From 21-14-0-10-47-8 sp966211795 (lineage in GTDB: Bacteria; Bdellovibrionota; Bdellovibrionia; Bdellovibrionales; Bdellovibrionaceae), in the NCBI GenBank assembly GCA_966211795.1, contig CBIHNW010000011.1:62001-126000 (forward strand): a stretch of DNA of 64,000 bases. Reading direction: 5' to 3'. Below the pieces are notes generated by a model, which was given only the letters and a program-made list of their open reading frames with translations, was not told where the DNA came from and made no database searches. Below, piece after piece: positions 1 to 7,789 of this stretch; the first letter of the stretch is position 1; each line of letters begins with the position of its first letter. Made by a program: the position numbers and the translations under genes.

Positions 1-23
1 GGGTGGAAAAAGTCCTCGATTCC

Positions 24-90
24 CCTCGAGAAAACCGATTTTCTCCTCTGAGAAACGGCGTTTTCCCTCTGAAAAACCCGATTCTCTAGA
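24..90. repeat. Three imperfect 21-bp tandem repeats with internal dyads
   Basis: Three head-to-tail units begin with CCTC at 24, 45 and 66. Units 2 and 3 match at about 15 of 21 positions; unit 1 matches unit 2 well only if a one-base gap is allowed. Each unit has the form GAGAAA..(C/G-rich)..TTTTC, so each is itself a weak palindrome, and the last ends in AGAGG, complementary to CCTCT. The array lies upstream of a promoter-like sequence for the SWIB gene. Function unknown: operator array, structured RNA or repeat debris are all possible. Confidence 0.5.
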
Positions 91-128
91 GGTAAAATCA
101 AAAAAAAGAGAAGGGCTTGCATTTTTTT

Positions 129-157
129 TTGGACAAACGCTCAGAAGTGTTTAGACT
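129..157 (+). promoter_or_regulatory. Candidate promoter for the SWIB gene
   Basis: TTGGAC (129-134) and TAGACT (152-157) are separated by 17 bp. The match to the sigma-70 consensus is moderate. It is placed suitably for a short leader before the strong GGAGG ribosome-binding site at 220-224. Confidence 0.35.
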
Positions 158-228
158 AGCTTTTGTTGTCAGAACCAATAACCCGTCTTAGACAAACAGA
201 ACTAAGACGAACCATTTTCGGAGGAACA

Positions 229-582
229 ATGGCAAAGAAAGCAAAAAAAGCGACAAAGAAAGCCGCGACAAAAAAAGCAGCTCCAAAAAAAGCTGCAACT
301 AAAAAAGCGACGACTAAGAAAGCAGCGACTAAAAGAAAGCCAAATCCAGCTTTCATGAAGCCTCTGACTCCTAGCGCGACTTTGGCTGCTGTTGTCGGTG
401 CTGGCTCTATGCCTCGTACTCAAGTTGTTAAAAAACTTTGGGACTACATCAAGAAGCACAAATTGCAAGATGCTACAAACCGTCGCAACATCAATGCTGA
501 CGAGAAATTGAAAGCTTTGTTCGGTAAGAACACTGTTTCAATGTTTGAAATGACAAAAATCGTTTCTAAGCACTTGAAATAG
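229..582 (+). CDS. SWIB/MDM2-domain protein with histone-H1-like Lys/Ala tail
   Basis: 117 residues. The start ATG at 229 is preceded by GGAGG at 220-224; an in-frame upstream start at 163 lacks such support. Residues about 2-40 are almost only Lys, Ala and Thr in KKA-type repeats, like histone-H1-type bacterial DNA-binding tails. Residues about 43-117 (from PLTPSATLAAVVG to the C-terminus) fit the SWIB/MDM2 fold, including the VVKKLWDYIKKHKLQD helix. SWIB proteins with basic tails are known from chlamydiae and other bacteria and are thought to act in chromatin or DNA topology. Here it is monocistronic, between a promoter and a strong terminator. The domain call is firm; the nucleoid role is inference. 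Confidence 0.85.
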   Translation: MAKKAKKATKKAATKKAAPKKAATKKATTKKAATKRKPNPAFMKPLTPSATLAAVVGAGSMPRTQVVKKLWDYIKKHKLQDATNRRNINADEKLKALFGKNTVSMFEMTKIVSKHLK

Positions 583-630
583 ATCAAGGCTTTAGATCTA
601 AGGCTTTTCAACAGGCCTCGGTCTGTGTTA

Positions 631-660
631 AACCCACTCTAACAAAAAGAGTGGGTTTTT
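631..660 (+). terminator. Rho-independent terminator
   Basis: AACCCACTCT and AGAGTGGGTT form a 10-bp stem closed by a short A-rich loop and followed by a T run. It lies 48 bp after the SWIB stop codon. Confidence 0.85.
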
Positions 661-678
661 CATTTTTAGAGACTTGTT

Positions 679-760
679 AAAATGACCGGATCCTTCGTTG
701 CTCGGTCGTCGGCGTGCTTAAGCACGCACTCCTCGGTCGCGCCTCGGCTGCGGTCATTTT
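679..760. repeat. 82-bp palindromic element
   Basis: The outer arms AAAATGACCG (679-688) and CGGTCATTTT (751-760) are perfect inverted repeats. A 16-bp perfect palindrome, GCGTGCTTAAGCACGC (712-727), sits at exactly the same centre. Between them, CTCGGTCG occurs twice as a direct repeat (701-708 and 732-739). It fills the gap between the SWIB terminator and map. The shape suggests a dispersed palindromic repeat or a small non-autonomous mobile element, but only one copy lies in this window. Confidence 0.6.
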
Positions 761-881
761 CTCAATGCTCTACCTGATCTTGAATGATCTGGTTTCAAAA
801 ACTTGCTCTTTTGGGGAGTGGGTGCGAAATCTCCTTTGTGAATTGTGATTCAAAGTATTGGCAAAGTATCGGAGCTTTATT

Positions 882-1643
882 GTGGCTGTTAAACCGCTGA
901 CGAAAGATGAAATTAAGAAGATGGAGTTTGTTTGTCGTTTGGCGGCTCGGACTTTGGCTTACGCTGGCAAGTTCGTGAAGGCTGGGATTACGACGGATGA
1001 GCTCGATAAGATTGTTTATGATTACACCTTGGCGAATAACGCAACACCGGCTTGTTTAGGGTACCATGGATATCCGAAGACGATTTGCACTTCGGTCAAC
1101 CAGGTGATTTGTCATGGTTTGCCGGATTCGACCGTCTTGAAGGATGGGGATATCATCAACATCGATGTCACCAGCGAAAAGGATGGGTTCTTTGGGGACT
1201 GTTCGGCGACGTTCTTTGTGGGCGCGGTGTCTGCCGAAGCTCAGAAAATCGTCCAAGTCGCAAAAGAGGCTCGGGATCGCGGAATTGAAGCCGTGCGACC
1301 GGGCGGCACGACGGGGGACATAGGTTTTGTCACCGAAAAATTTGTCAGCCGCCATGGCTACACGGTCGTCAAAGAGATTGGCGGGCACGGTATTGGCCGC
1401 AAGTTCCACGATGAGCCCTTTGTGCCAGCCTACGGTAAAAAGGGGCGTGGCGACCTGCTGGTGCCATGGCAATGCATCACGGTCGAGCCCATGGTTAACG
1501 AGGGGCGGCCGGACATCAAAGAGGTCGACATTCCGGGCTCGACGATTAAATACTATGAAACCATCGATGGAAAACTCTCAGCTCAGTTTGAACACACGGT
1601 CCTGGTGACCGACACTGGGTTCGAAGTGCTGACTTTGGATTGA
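882..1643 (+). CDS. map: Type I methionine aminopeptidase
   Basis: Removes N-terminal methionine from nascent cytosolic proteins, using a two-metal centre. I choose the GTG at 882 because GGAG at 871-874 lies 7 nt upstream; a TTG at 858 is also open but would add a non-family extension. The protein then begins MAVKPLTKDEIKKMEFVCR, as type I enzymes do, at 253 residues. Metal and catalytic residues are visible in order: His in CLGYHGYPK, Asp in INIDVT, Asp in FFGDCSATF, His in EIGGHGIGRKFH, Glu in TVEPM and Glu in AQFEHTVLV. There is no zinc-finger extension. The stop is followed after 51 nt by ahcY, so the two may be co-transcribed. Confidence 0.95.
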   Translation: MAVKPLTKDEIKKMEFVCRLAARTLAYAGKFVKAGITTDELDKIVYDYTLANNATPACLGYHGYPKTICTSVNQVICHGLPDSTVLKDGDIINIDVTSEKDGFFGDCSATFFVGAVSAEAQKIVQVAKEARDRGIEAVRPGGTTGDIGFVTEKFVSRHGYTVVKEIGGHGIGRKFHDEPFVPAYGKKGRGDLLVPWQCITVEPMVNEGRPDIKEVDIPGSTIKYYETIDGKLSAQFEHTVLVTDTGFEVLTLD

Positions 1644-1694
1644 AAATAAGCTTAAAATACGAATTCAAAAAGACACCGAACACGAAAGGGTCTC

Positions 1695-3125
1695 ATGTCA
1701 CTGCAAACAACAAACGGAAAAAGTAAAATGACGAAAGCTCAATCTGGAAAAGTTCCAGCCAACAAAGCGACCGCAAAAAAACAAACTTCGAAAGCAACAG
1801 GCACTGTGGATTACAAAGTTTGCCAAGCGGCGATGGAAAATCCAGAGGTTTTCGCGGAGCTGGCTCGTTGGGGCCGTGAAGAAATCAAGATCGCCGAAAA
1901 AGAAATGCCAGGCTTGATGGCTCTTCGCAAAGAATACGGCAAATCTCAGCCTTTGAAAGGCGCCCGTATTTCTGGTTGCTTGCACATGACAATCCAGACC
2001 GCGGTTTTGATCGAGACCCTGACTGCACTGGGTGCGGACGTTCGTTGGTCTTCTTGCAATATCTTCTCGACTCAGGATCAGGCGGCGGTTGCGATCGCGG
2101 CGGCTGGCATTCCGGTTTTTGCTTGGAAGGGCGAAACGGAAGAAGAGTTCAACTGGTGCATCGAGCAGACCATCACGGGCTGGGGAGCTGAAGGCTTCAA
2201 CATGATCCTGGATGACGGTGGTGATTTGACCAACATGATGCATGAGCCACGTTTCGCCAAAGAGATGAAGAAAATCATCGGCATCTCGGAAGAAACAACG
2301 ACCGGCGTGCACAACTTGGTGAAAATGGTCGAGCAGGGAAAATTGAAAGTTCCGGCGATCAACATCAATGACTCGGTGACAAAATCAAAATTTGATAACT
2401 TGTACGGCTGCCGCGAATCTTTGGCAGACGGAATCAAGCGCGCGACCGACGTGATGTTGGCGGGTAAAGTTGTCGTTGTGGCCGGCTACGGCGATGTCGG
2501 CAAAGGCTGCGCGTTCAGCATGAAGTCTTACGGCGCTCGTGTCCTGGTAACTGAAATCGATCCGATCTGCGCCTTGCAGGCGGCGATGGAAGGCTTCCAA
2601 GTGACCACGATGGAAGAGGCCGCTTCGCAAGCGGACATCTTCGTCACGGCGACCGGCTGCTGCGACATCATCACCGAAAAGCATTTCTCGAAAATGAAAG
2701 ACAACGCGATCGTTTGCAACATCGGTCACTTTGATATCGAAATCGATATGGCTTGGCTGAATAAGAATTCAAAAATGCGCGAAGTGAAGCCGCAAGTGGA
2801 CATCCACACGTTGAAAAACGGCACGCAGATCATCGTTCTGGCCAAAGGCCGCCTGGTGAACCTGGGCTGTGCCACCGGTCACCCAAGCTTCGTGATGTCG
2901 AATTCTTTCACCAACCAGGTGATGGCGCAAATGGAGCTTTTCACCAACCGTGACAAGTACCAAGAGATCGACGTTTACCGTTTGCCAAAACAACTGGACG
3001 AAAAAGTCGCGGCTCTGCACCTCGAGCAAATCGGCGTGAAGCTGACCAAGCTATCGTCGAAACAAAGCAAGTACTTGGGTCAGGACGTCAACGGTCCATT
3101 CAAGCCAGAGCACTACCGCTACTAA
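1695..3125 (+). CDS. ahcY: S-adenosylhomocysteine hydrolase
   Basis: Reversibly hydrolyses S-adenosylhomocysteine to adenosine and homocysteine, clearing the product of SAM-dependent methylation. At 476 residues it is the long bacterial form. Residues 1-40 are a Lys/Thr-rich extension; the catalytic domain follows with RISGCLHMTIQTAVLIETL. The NAD-binding motif VVAGYGDVGKGCA is intact, and the C-terminal NGPFKPEHYRY is the conserved tail that completes the NAD site of the neighbouring subunit. The ATG at 1695 is preceded by GAAAGGG; a second in-frame ATG at 1728 would remove 11 residues of the extension. A terminator follows. Confidence 0.96.
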   Translation: MSLQTTNGKSKMTKAQSGKVPANKATAKKQTSKATGTVDYKVCQAAMENPEVFAELARWGREEIKIAEKEMPGLMALRKEYGKSQPLKGARISGCLHMTIQTAVLIETLTALGADVRWSSCNIFSTQDQAAVAIAAAGIPVFAWKGETEEEFNWCIEQTITGWGAEGFNMILDDGGDLTNMMHEPRFAKEMKKIIGISEETTTGVHNLVKMVEQGKLKVPAININDSVTKSKFDNLYGCRESLADGIKRATDVMLAGKVVVVAGYGDVGKGCAFSMKSYGARVLVTEIDPICALQAAMEGFQVTTMEEAASQADIFVTATGCCDIITEKHFSKMKDNAIVCNIGHFDIEIDMAWLNKNSKMREVKPQVDIHTLKNGTQIIVLAKGRLVNLGCATGHPSFVMSNSFTNQVMAQMELFTNRDKYQEIDVYRLPKQLDEKVAALHLEQIGVKLTKLSSKQSKYLGQDVNGPFKPEHYRY

Positions 3126-3153
3126 GACGGTGCCTTCAGACTGAATTTCAAAC

Positions 3154-3186
3154 AAAAGCCCTGGCGCAAAACGCCGGGGCTTTTTA
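3154..3186 (+). terminator. Rho-independent terminator of ahcY
   Basis: AAAAGCCCTGGCG and CGCCGGGGCTTTT form a long G/C-rich stem with a small loop, ending in a T run. It lies about 30 bp after the ahcY stop. Confidence 0.85.
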
Positions 3187-3256
3187 TTGATCATGCGTTT
3201 TGGGTTAGGCTTTGTAAAAGCGAATGCGACTCGAGCTCCGGACGGCGATCTGATGC

Positions 3257-4453
3257 CTACTCCGAATCGAGTTTTGCCTGAAGACTCATCGCTTTCAATT
3301 CAGTTTCTATTTCGATGGCTCGCTTGTGCGACCAACTTAAAACTTCAAGGACGGTCTGTCGGATCCCTTCTTTGCTGTGAAGCGCTTCCGAAGACAGCAG
3401 CCCTCTTAAATCCAATTTGACAATAGGGTAGGCCTCGCCTCGTCCGAGCTTAAAAGTGACGATTTGGGACTTTCCCTCTTTCGAGATATTTTCGGCTGCC
3501 CACGAACCGCCTTGAGAGAACTGCTTTTCGATGTTTTCAAAACTCTGGATCGTATCACGGGCCAGGCGTTTGGCACGTTTCATGGTTTGCTTCAAAATCG
3601 AGACGCGATTGTCTTTGTTGCGTTGGATGGATTCTGCACTGAGGTCAGTCGACAGGGCCCGGGTCGGCTCGGACGTCTGGACCTTTTCCATCAAGCCGCG
3701 CAAATCGCGAAGATGCGTTTCAAGCTCGTCACCGGAAAGTTGCACCGCATAGTCTTCATCGCTGAGAATTTGAAAGTTTTCAAAGCCGAATCGAACCAAG
3801 GTCATTTCGCCGTTAACGAGTTTTAAAAATTCGAAATAATGCTGGATCTCATGTCGAGGGGTGTCCCCAAGGTTTAAAGCCTTGAACAGCAAGGCAAAGG
3901 AACCCAACCCAACTTGCATTGTGTCGCTTGAAAAATGCCCGTGGTCGCCAGGGTTTCTCAGCTCATACAAAGGATCAAAATGAAATTGGACCGCAGCCTG
4001 CCGCACTGCTGGATCCGAGCGGGTGCCGAAGATCATGCGCGAAAAATCATCTCCATGTGCCGAGCCCGTCAGTTGAAAACTCACGTGCTCGATACTGCGG
4101 TAGGCAGGCTCGCCTTTCAGGCCGCGAACCGCTAAGCGCACTTCATGGGGTTCATAAGAAATTCCGGCTTTTTCGAAATAGGTTTTGGCTAATGTCTCAA
4201 GCCGCTGAACTTCGGTGGTGAATTGTTCAAAAGTGATGGTGCCCGGTGAAGACTGCACGTCGTGGATCAGCTGGCCCGCAGAGTTATAGAGCAGTCTTAA
4301 GGCGCGAAAACTTTGCAAGCGAATGGCATCTCGAGAGGCGGTGGAATAGACACTTGAGCACTGCTGTTGCGCCATTGTCGCCGGCTCTGCCAGCAACACA
4401 AAAAGTGTCACCCAGAATGCACTCAAAATCAGTCTGTGAAGAGATGCCGCCAT
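3257..4453 (-). CDS. Secreted protein of unknown family with HExxH motif
   Basis: About 398 residues. The N-terminus (MAASLHRLILSAFWVTLFVL then AEPATMAQ) is a clear Sec signal peptide with an AxA-like cleavage site. Starts at 4453 and 4459 (ATG) and 4471 (TTG) are all possible; I prefer 4453 because a GGA lies 5 nt upstream. Residues about 200 onward contain DTPRHEIQHYFEFLK, a HExxH zinc-peptidase signature, followed after some 45 residues by an acidic stretch that could hold a third ligand. I recognise no named family. The C-terminal third is helical and charged. It converges on ahcY and lies upstream of nothing obviously related. Export is firm; peptidase activity is inference. Confidence 0.65.
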   Translation of the reverse strand: MAASLHRLILSAFWVTLFVLLAEPATMAQQQCSSVYSTASRDAIRLQSFRALRLLYNSAGQLIHDVQSSPGTITFEQFTTEVQRLETLAKTYFEKAGISYEPHEVRLAVRGLKGEPAYRSIEHVSFQLTGSAHGDDFSRMIFGTRSDPAVRQAAVQFHFDPLYELRNPGDHGHFSSDTMQVGLGSFALLFKALNLGDTPRHEIQHYFEFLKLVNGEMTLVRFGFENFQILSDEDYAVQLSGDELETHLRDLRGLMEKVQTSEPTRALSTDLSAESIQRNKDNRVSILKQTMKRAKRLARDTIQSFENIEKQFSQGGSWAAENISKEGKSQIVTFKLGRGEAYPIVKLDLRGLLSSEALHSKEGIRQTVLEVLSWSHKRAIEIETELKAMSLQAKLDSE

Positions 4454-4597
4454 CCCCATCCAACAAAGCAAAGAATAAGCCGATCCATTTTCAAAGCCAC
4501 GGCCTCGCTTTCGAACGCGAGGGCGCTCATCCAGATTCAGAAGTGAGAGCCAAAAGCGAAACCACTGTCGAACTTTTTGACGGGCATCGGCCGCGGT

Positions 4598-5149
4598 TTA
4601 AACTTCGCGAATATCAAAGTGTCGCAGGTAAAATTTGAGCTCTTCGATGCTTTCTTGAATGTCGTCCAAAGCGCGGTGGGAATTCTTTTTTTGGTATTTC
4701 AATCCGTACTTGTGATTGAAAATAATCTTCCAGCTGCTGACATCGAGCATGCGGTAATGAAGCTTTTCGGTGAAGCGATGAAAGTACTTGTCCAGAAACA
4801 GGCGATCTTGGCCAATCGAGTTTCCGGCCAGAATCGGTTTGTCTTCTTTCTTTTCTACTTTCGGCCAATGCTTATTCATCAGATTCATCAGGTCTTCTTC
4901 GACCTGGTCCGGAGTCTTCCCGAAAGGAATTTTAGCGATCAATCCTGAGCTGGTGTGGTGTTCCTTGTTCCAATCATCCATGCGATCGATATAGGGGCGG
5001 GGTTGATTGACTACGGACTCGTAGGTGTCGAGCACTTTAAAGTCATAGTCCGTGATCAAAGCGGCGCATTCGATGATGACCTCTTTGTTGATATCCAGGC
5101 CCGTCATTTCGAGATCGATCCAAAAAAGTTTTTGCTGATTGATTTTCAC
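4598..5149 (-). CDS. orn: Oligoribonuclease (DEDDh 3'-5' exoribonuclease)
   Basis: Degrades 2-5-nt RNAs, including pGpG from c-di-GMP turnover, to mononucleotides. The GTG at 5149 gives 183 residues, the usual Orn length; the frame is open further upstream, and a TTG near 5190 is an alternative. Exo I is WIDLEMTGLD, Exo II is NSIGQDRLFLDKY, and Exo III is HRALDDIQES with the DEDDh histidine; all acidic ligands are present. Divergent from the SDR gene, so the shared ~130-bp gap should hold both promoters. Linkage to c-di-GMP signalling is known for the family; a PilZ protein is encoded elsewhere in the window. Confidence 0.93.
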   Translation of the reverse strand: MKINQQKLFWIDLEMTGLDINKEVIIECAALITDYDFKVLDTYESVVNQPRPYIDRMDDWNKEHHTSSGLIAKIPFGKTPDQVEEDLMNLMNKHWPKVEKKEDKPILAGNSIGQDRLFLDKYFHRFTEKLHYRMLDVSSWKIIFNHKYGLKYQKKNSHRALDDIQESIEELKFYLRHFDIREV

Positions 5150-5283
5150 AAGTGGCTCGATAGTAGGACGGGTTGGAAACTTGGTCAACACGGCCTCGAT
5201 TCGGACCGATGAAACTTGCAGCCTGGGGGCGTTAAAAGCTTGCTCAGGCGAGGGGTTCGCGCTTTGATAGGGGCATGAATTTG

Positions 5284-6054
5284 ATGTCCCAGTTTCAATT
5301 GCATGGAAAACGAGCACTGGTCTGCGGAGCCTCTCAGGGGATTGGCGAAGCTTGCGCGCGGATTCTGGCGGAAGCGGGCGCCGAGGTCTGCCTTTTGGCA
5401 AGACGGCTTGAGCCGCTCGAGAAAATCCGCGATCAGCTGCCCGGCCAAAATCACCAGGTTCTGGCGATGGACTTAGGTTCTACGGTGGAATTGGATGCGC
5501 GGCTGAAACCATTTTTGCCGTTTCACATCGTCGTCCACAATGCGGTCGGACCCAAATCAGGACAGCTCCTGGACGCCAGTGCCGAAGACTTTCTGGCAGG
5601 CCTTCGGGTGCACTTGCTGTCGGCCCAGAAAATCGCGCAATTGGCCGTTCCGGGCATGAAAGCAGCAGGCTATGGGCGTTTCATCCAGATCATCTCGACA
5701 TCAGTGAAAACCCCTTTATCCAATCTTGGTGTCTCGAACACCGTGCGCGGGGCCATGGCCAGTTGGGCGAAGACATTGGCCAATGAAGTCGGTCCCTTTG
5801 GCATCACCGTGAACAATGTTTTGCCAGGCTACACGCTAACTCCACGTTTTGAATCCCTGCGCAAAGCGGCTGCCGAAATGAAGCAAGTTCCAGAAGCGCA
5901 AATTGAAGCGCAGTGGAAGTCTTCCGTTCCCTTGGCTCGATTTGCCGAACCTTCCGAGGTCGCCATGGCAGTCAGCTTTTTGGCCAGTCCCGCTGCCGGT
6001 TACATCTCAGGCATCAATCTTCCGGTTGATGGCGGACGCACGCCAAGCTTATGA
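5284..6054 (+). CDS. SDR-family oxidoreductase with atypical active site
   Basis: 256 residues. The start at 5284 has AGGGG 10 nt upstream; the ATG at 5275 lies too close to it. The Rossmann motif VCGASQGIGEA near the N-terminus binds NAD(P). Strand beta-5 ends in IQIISTS, but the usual YxxxK is missing: the segment reads LSNLGVSNTVRGAMASWAKT, with Ser-Asn-Thr...Arg in place of Tyr...Lys. A group of SDRs with an SNxxR-like motif is known among FabG-related proteins, so this is a subfamily trait rather than decay. The C-terminus (SFLASPAAGYISGINLPVDGG) is typical. Its stop overlaps the start of the next gene (ATGA), so the two are translationally coupled. Confidence 0.88.
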   Translation: MSQFQLHGKRALVCGASQGIGEACARILAEAGAEVCLLARRLEPLEKIRDQLPGQNHQVLAMDLGSTVELDARLKPFLPFHIVVHNAVGPKSGQLLDASAEDFLAGLRVHLLSAQKIAQLAVPGMKAAGYGRFIQIISTSVKTPLSNLGVSNTVRGAMASWAKTLANEVGPFGITVNNVLPGYTLTPRFESLRKAAAEMKQVPEAQIEAQWKSSVPLARFAEPSEVAMAVSFLASPAAGYISGINLPVDGGRTPSL

Positions 6055-7256
6055 AATTTGATATTTTCCTGTCCATCTGCCAGACCGAAGTTGACGGCTA
6101 CACGCCATCCGAAAAGCAGATGTTTCAAAATTTTTTCGATCAGGTGCAGTGGGCCGATCAACTGGGCTTCGGCACCGCGTGGGTGGCGGAAACTCATCTC
6201 TCTTGCCAGGTGCAAAAAGAAAATCCGGGCCGGGTCATCCCTGATTTCAAGGGCGAAATCGGTCTCAACACGGACATTCTGCAACTGGCGCATTTGGTGT
6301 TTGCCAAGACCCGGAAAATTCACGTTGGATCCGCCATTCGCAACATCATCTGCAATGGCGGACCGATCGCGCATGCCGAAGCGATCCGCACTTTTCTGAC
6401 CTTGCACGATCTCAAGCCGAACGAGGAGAGAAAGCTGCACATCGGATTTGCCGCCGGTCGTTTTCCGTTTTCCAACACGCCCTACGGTTTTTCGCCTAAG
6501 ACCGAAATCGAAAAGCTGGCCTGGGAGATTGTGAAAAACAAATACTTCCAAGAGGCCACGGAAATTTTCCTGCGCTTGATTCAAGGCGAGCGGTTGAGCT
6601 CCGAAATGATCAGTTCGCGATTTCTTCAAGAATCGGATTTTCGCCAACCACAACTCTGGCAGAAATGTCGAGACATCGCGATGGTGCAAGGGCTTTGGCA
6701 AGACGGTAAGATCCAATTGCCGCACCATTGGAATTTCGAAAAGGTGGGGGTCGTTCCTTTCGAAGCTCCCTTGAGACTTTTGGATCTGACCCTGGGCAGT
6801 CACGATCCCGAAACGCAGATTTTGGCCAATCAAATTTGCCCGGTTGGCGTCTTCAACCTGTCAATTACCCCGACAGCGGTGATCGAAGAAACCCATGAAA
6901 GGATGCGAAAGCATTATCATATTCGCGGTGGAGCGTGGAATCGCGGGAATATGCCACGTACACTACTTTTGTTTATCGATAAGAATTCTGCTCTTGCCAA
7001 GGAAAACGCGCGCCGGGCTTGGGAAAATTACTGGAAGGCAATGGAAGGCACTTTAGATCCAAAGAAGGTCGAGACTGCCGTCGAGAACTCGATCGCCGGT
7101 GATCCTGAAGAGGTGCTTGAAAAAATTCGTCAAAAGTACGATAAAGAAGATCGTTTGATGCTTTGGTTTGATTTTAATAATCACGATAGCGACGCCATCA
7201 AAAAGGCGATGTCACTATTTGTAGAAAAAGTTGTTCCAAAACTGACATCGGTATAA
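6051..7256 (+). CDS. LLM-class (luciferase-like) flavin oxidoreductase
   Basis: 401 residues with the bacterial-luciferase TIM-barrel pattern: WADQLGFGTAWVAETHL near the start, then IHVGSAIRNI, the LHIGFAAGRFPFSNTPYGF substrate/flavin loop, and a late FNLSITPTAVIEETHERM segment. Such enzymes use reduced flavin (FMNH2 or F420) to oxidise varied small molecules; the substrate cannot be told here. It overlaps the SDR by four bases, so a two-step oxidation/reduction is likely. An insert of about 60 residues around 165-225 makes it longer than the typical 330-350-residue members. Confidence 0.85.
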   Translation: MKFDIFLSICQTEVDGYTPSEKQMFQNFFDQVQWADQLGFGTAWVAETHLSCQVQKENPGRVIPDFKGEIGLNTDILQLAHLVFAKTRKIHVGSAIRNIICNGGPIAHAEAIRTFLTLHDLKPNEERKLHIGFAAGRFPFSNTPYGFSPKTEIEKLAWEIVKNKYFQEATEIFLRLIQGERLSSEMISSRFLQESDFRQPQLWQKCRDIAMVQGLWQDGKIQLPHHWNFEKVGVVPFEAPLRLLDLTLGSHDPETQILANQICPVGVFNLSITPTAVIEETHERMRKHYHIRGGAWNRGNMPRTLLLFIDKNSALAKENARRAWENYWKAMEGTLDPKKVETAVENSIAGDPEEVLEKIRQKYDKEDRLMLWFDFNNHDSDAIKKAMSLFVEKVVPKLTSV

Positions 7257-7262
7257 AATTGT

Positions 7263-7274
7263 GATATTAATATC
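7263..7274. promoter_or_regulatory. Perfect 12-bp palindrome before the XRE gene
   Basis: GATATTAATATC lies 30 bp before the XRE start codon and just after the LLM stop. XRE-family proteins often bind short palindromes in their own leader, so autoregulation is a reasonable guess. No other copy is seen nearby. Confidence 0.3.
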
Positions 7275-7303
7275 CCGTAAATAATCAAATGTTGAGGTGA
7301 AAC

Positions 7304-7588
7304 ATGGCTGAATTTAAAAATATGGGTGCTTATTTAAGACAAAAGCGCGTGGACTCTGGTTATACTCAAAGCGAGCTCGCTTCTTCGCTGGGCGACGTTC
7401 ACAGCCAGTTTGTTTCGAATTGGGAGCGTGGATTGTGCGCGCCTCCGGGACATAGCTTGCATAAACTGATCGATGTTTTGCGTTTGAACCGCGAAAAATT
7501 GGTCGAAGTGATGCTGGCGGATTCTCGTCTGGTCATCGAATCGAAGGTCTTCAAAAAGAAATCAAAGTCTTCAAAGAAGACTGCCTAA
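7304..7588 (+). CDS. Small XRE-family helix-turn-helix regulator
   Basis: 94 residues, ATG preceded by GAGGTG. Residues 5-65 form a Cro/C1-type HTH: GAYLRQKRVDSGYTQSELA is helices 1-2 and FVSNWERGLCAPP the recognition region. The tail ends in a Lys/Ser-rich stretch (KKKSKSSKKTA) that would add non-specific DNA contact. It is separated by 47 bp from the LLM gene, and a strong terminator follows. Target unknown; the SDR/LLM pair and its own leader palindrome are the nearest candidates. Confidence 0.85.
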   Translation: MAEFKNMGAYLRQKRVDSGYTQSELASSLGDVHSQFVSNWERGLCAPPGHSLHKLIDVLRLNREKLVEVMLADSRLVIESKVFKKKSKSSKKTA

Positions 7589-7622
7589 ATAAAGAAAAAT
7601 AAACTGATTTCGTTCTAAAATC

Positions 7623-7658
7623 TGGCCAGTGAGTGAAAACTCTACTGGCCATTTTTTT
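7623..7658 (+). terminator. Strong Rho-independent terminator
   Basis: TGGCCAGT (7623-7630) pairs with ACTGGCCA (7644-7651); the loop can extend the stem with GAGT/ACTC. Seven T residues follow. It ends the SDR-LLM-XRE group. Confidence 0.9.
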
Positions 7659-7789
7659 GACAGTCCCTTGTGTTCTCGGAAGAATCTCATTGTTTCCGGG
7701 GGGCCGTATTGAGTTGAAAACTTTTTGCGGTTATATTCTTTTTCGACTGTCTGACCTTCAAACAGGGCTGGTCCCTAAGGAACGGTGCT

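Noticed and set aside
1..51. Open frame at the left edge (GWKKSSIPLEKTDFLL then stop)
   Set aside because: Only 16 codons, made of the 21-bp repeat sequence; no codon or homology evidence that it is the end of a real gene.
1644..1694. SAH or SAM riboswitch before ahcY
   Set aside because: The gap to map is only about 51 bp and shows no conserved riboswitch core.
5150..5401. N-terminal extension of oligoribonuclease to 5401
   Set aside because: The extension would overlap the divergent SDR gene and has no family counterpart; a start near 5149-5190 gives the usual Orn length.
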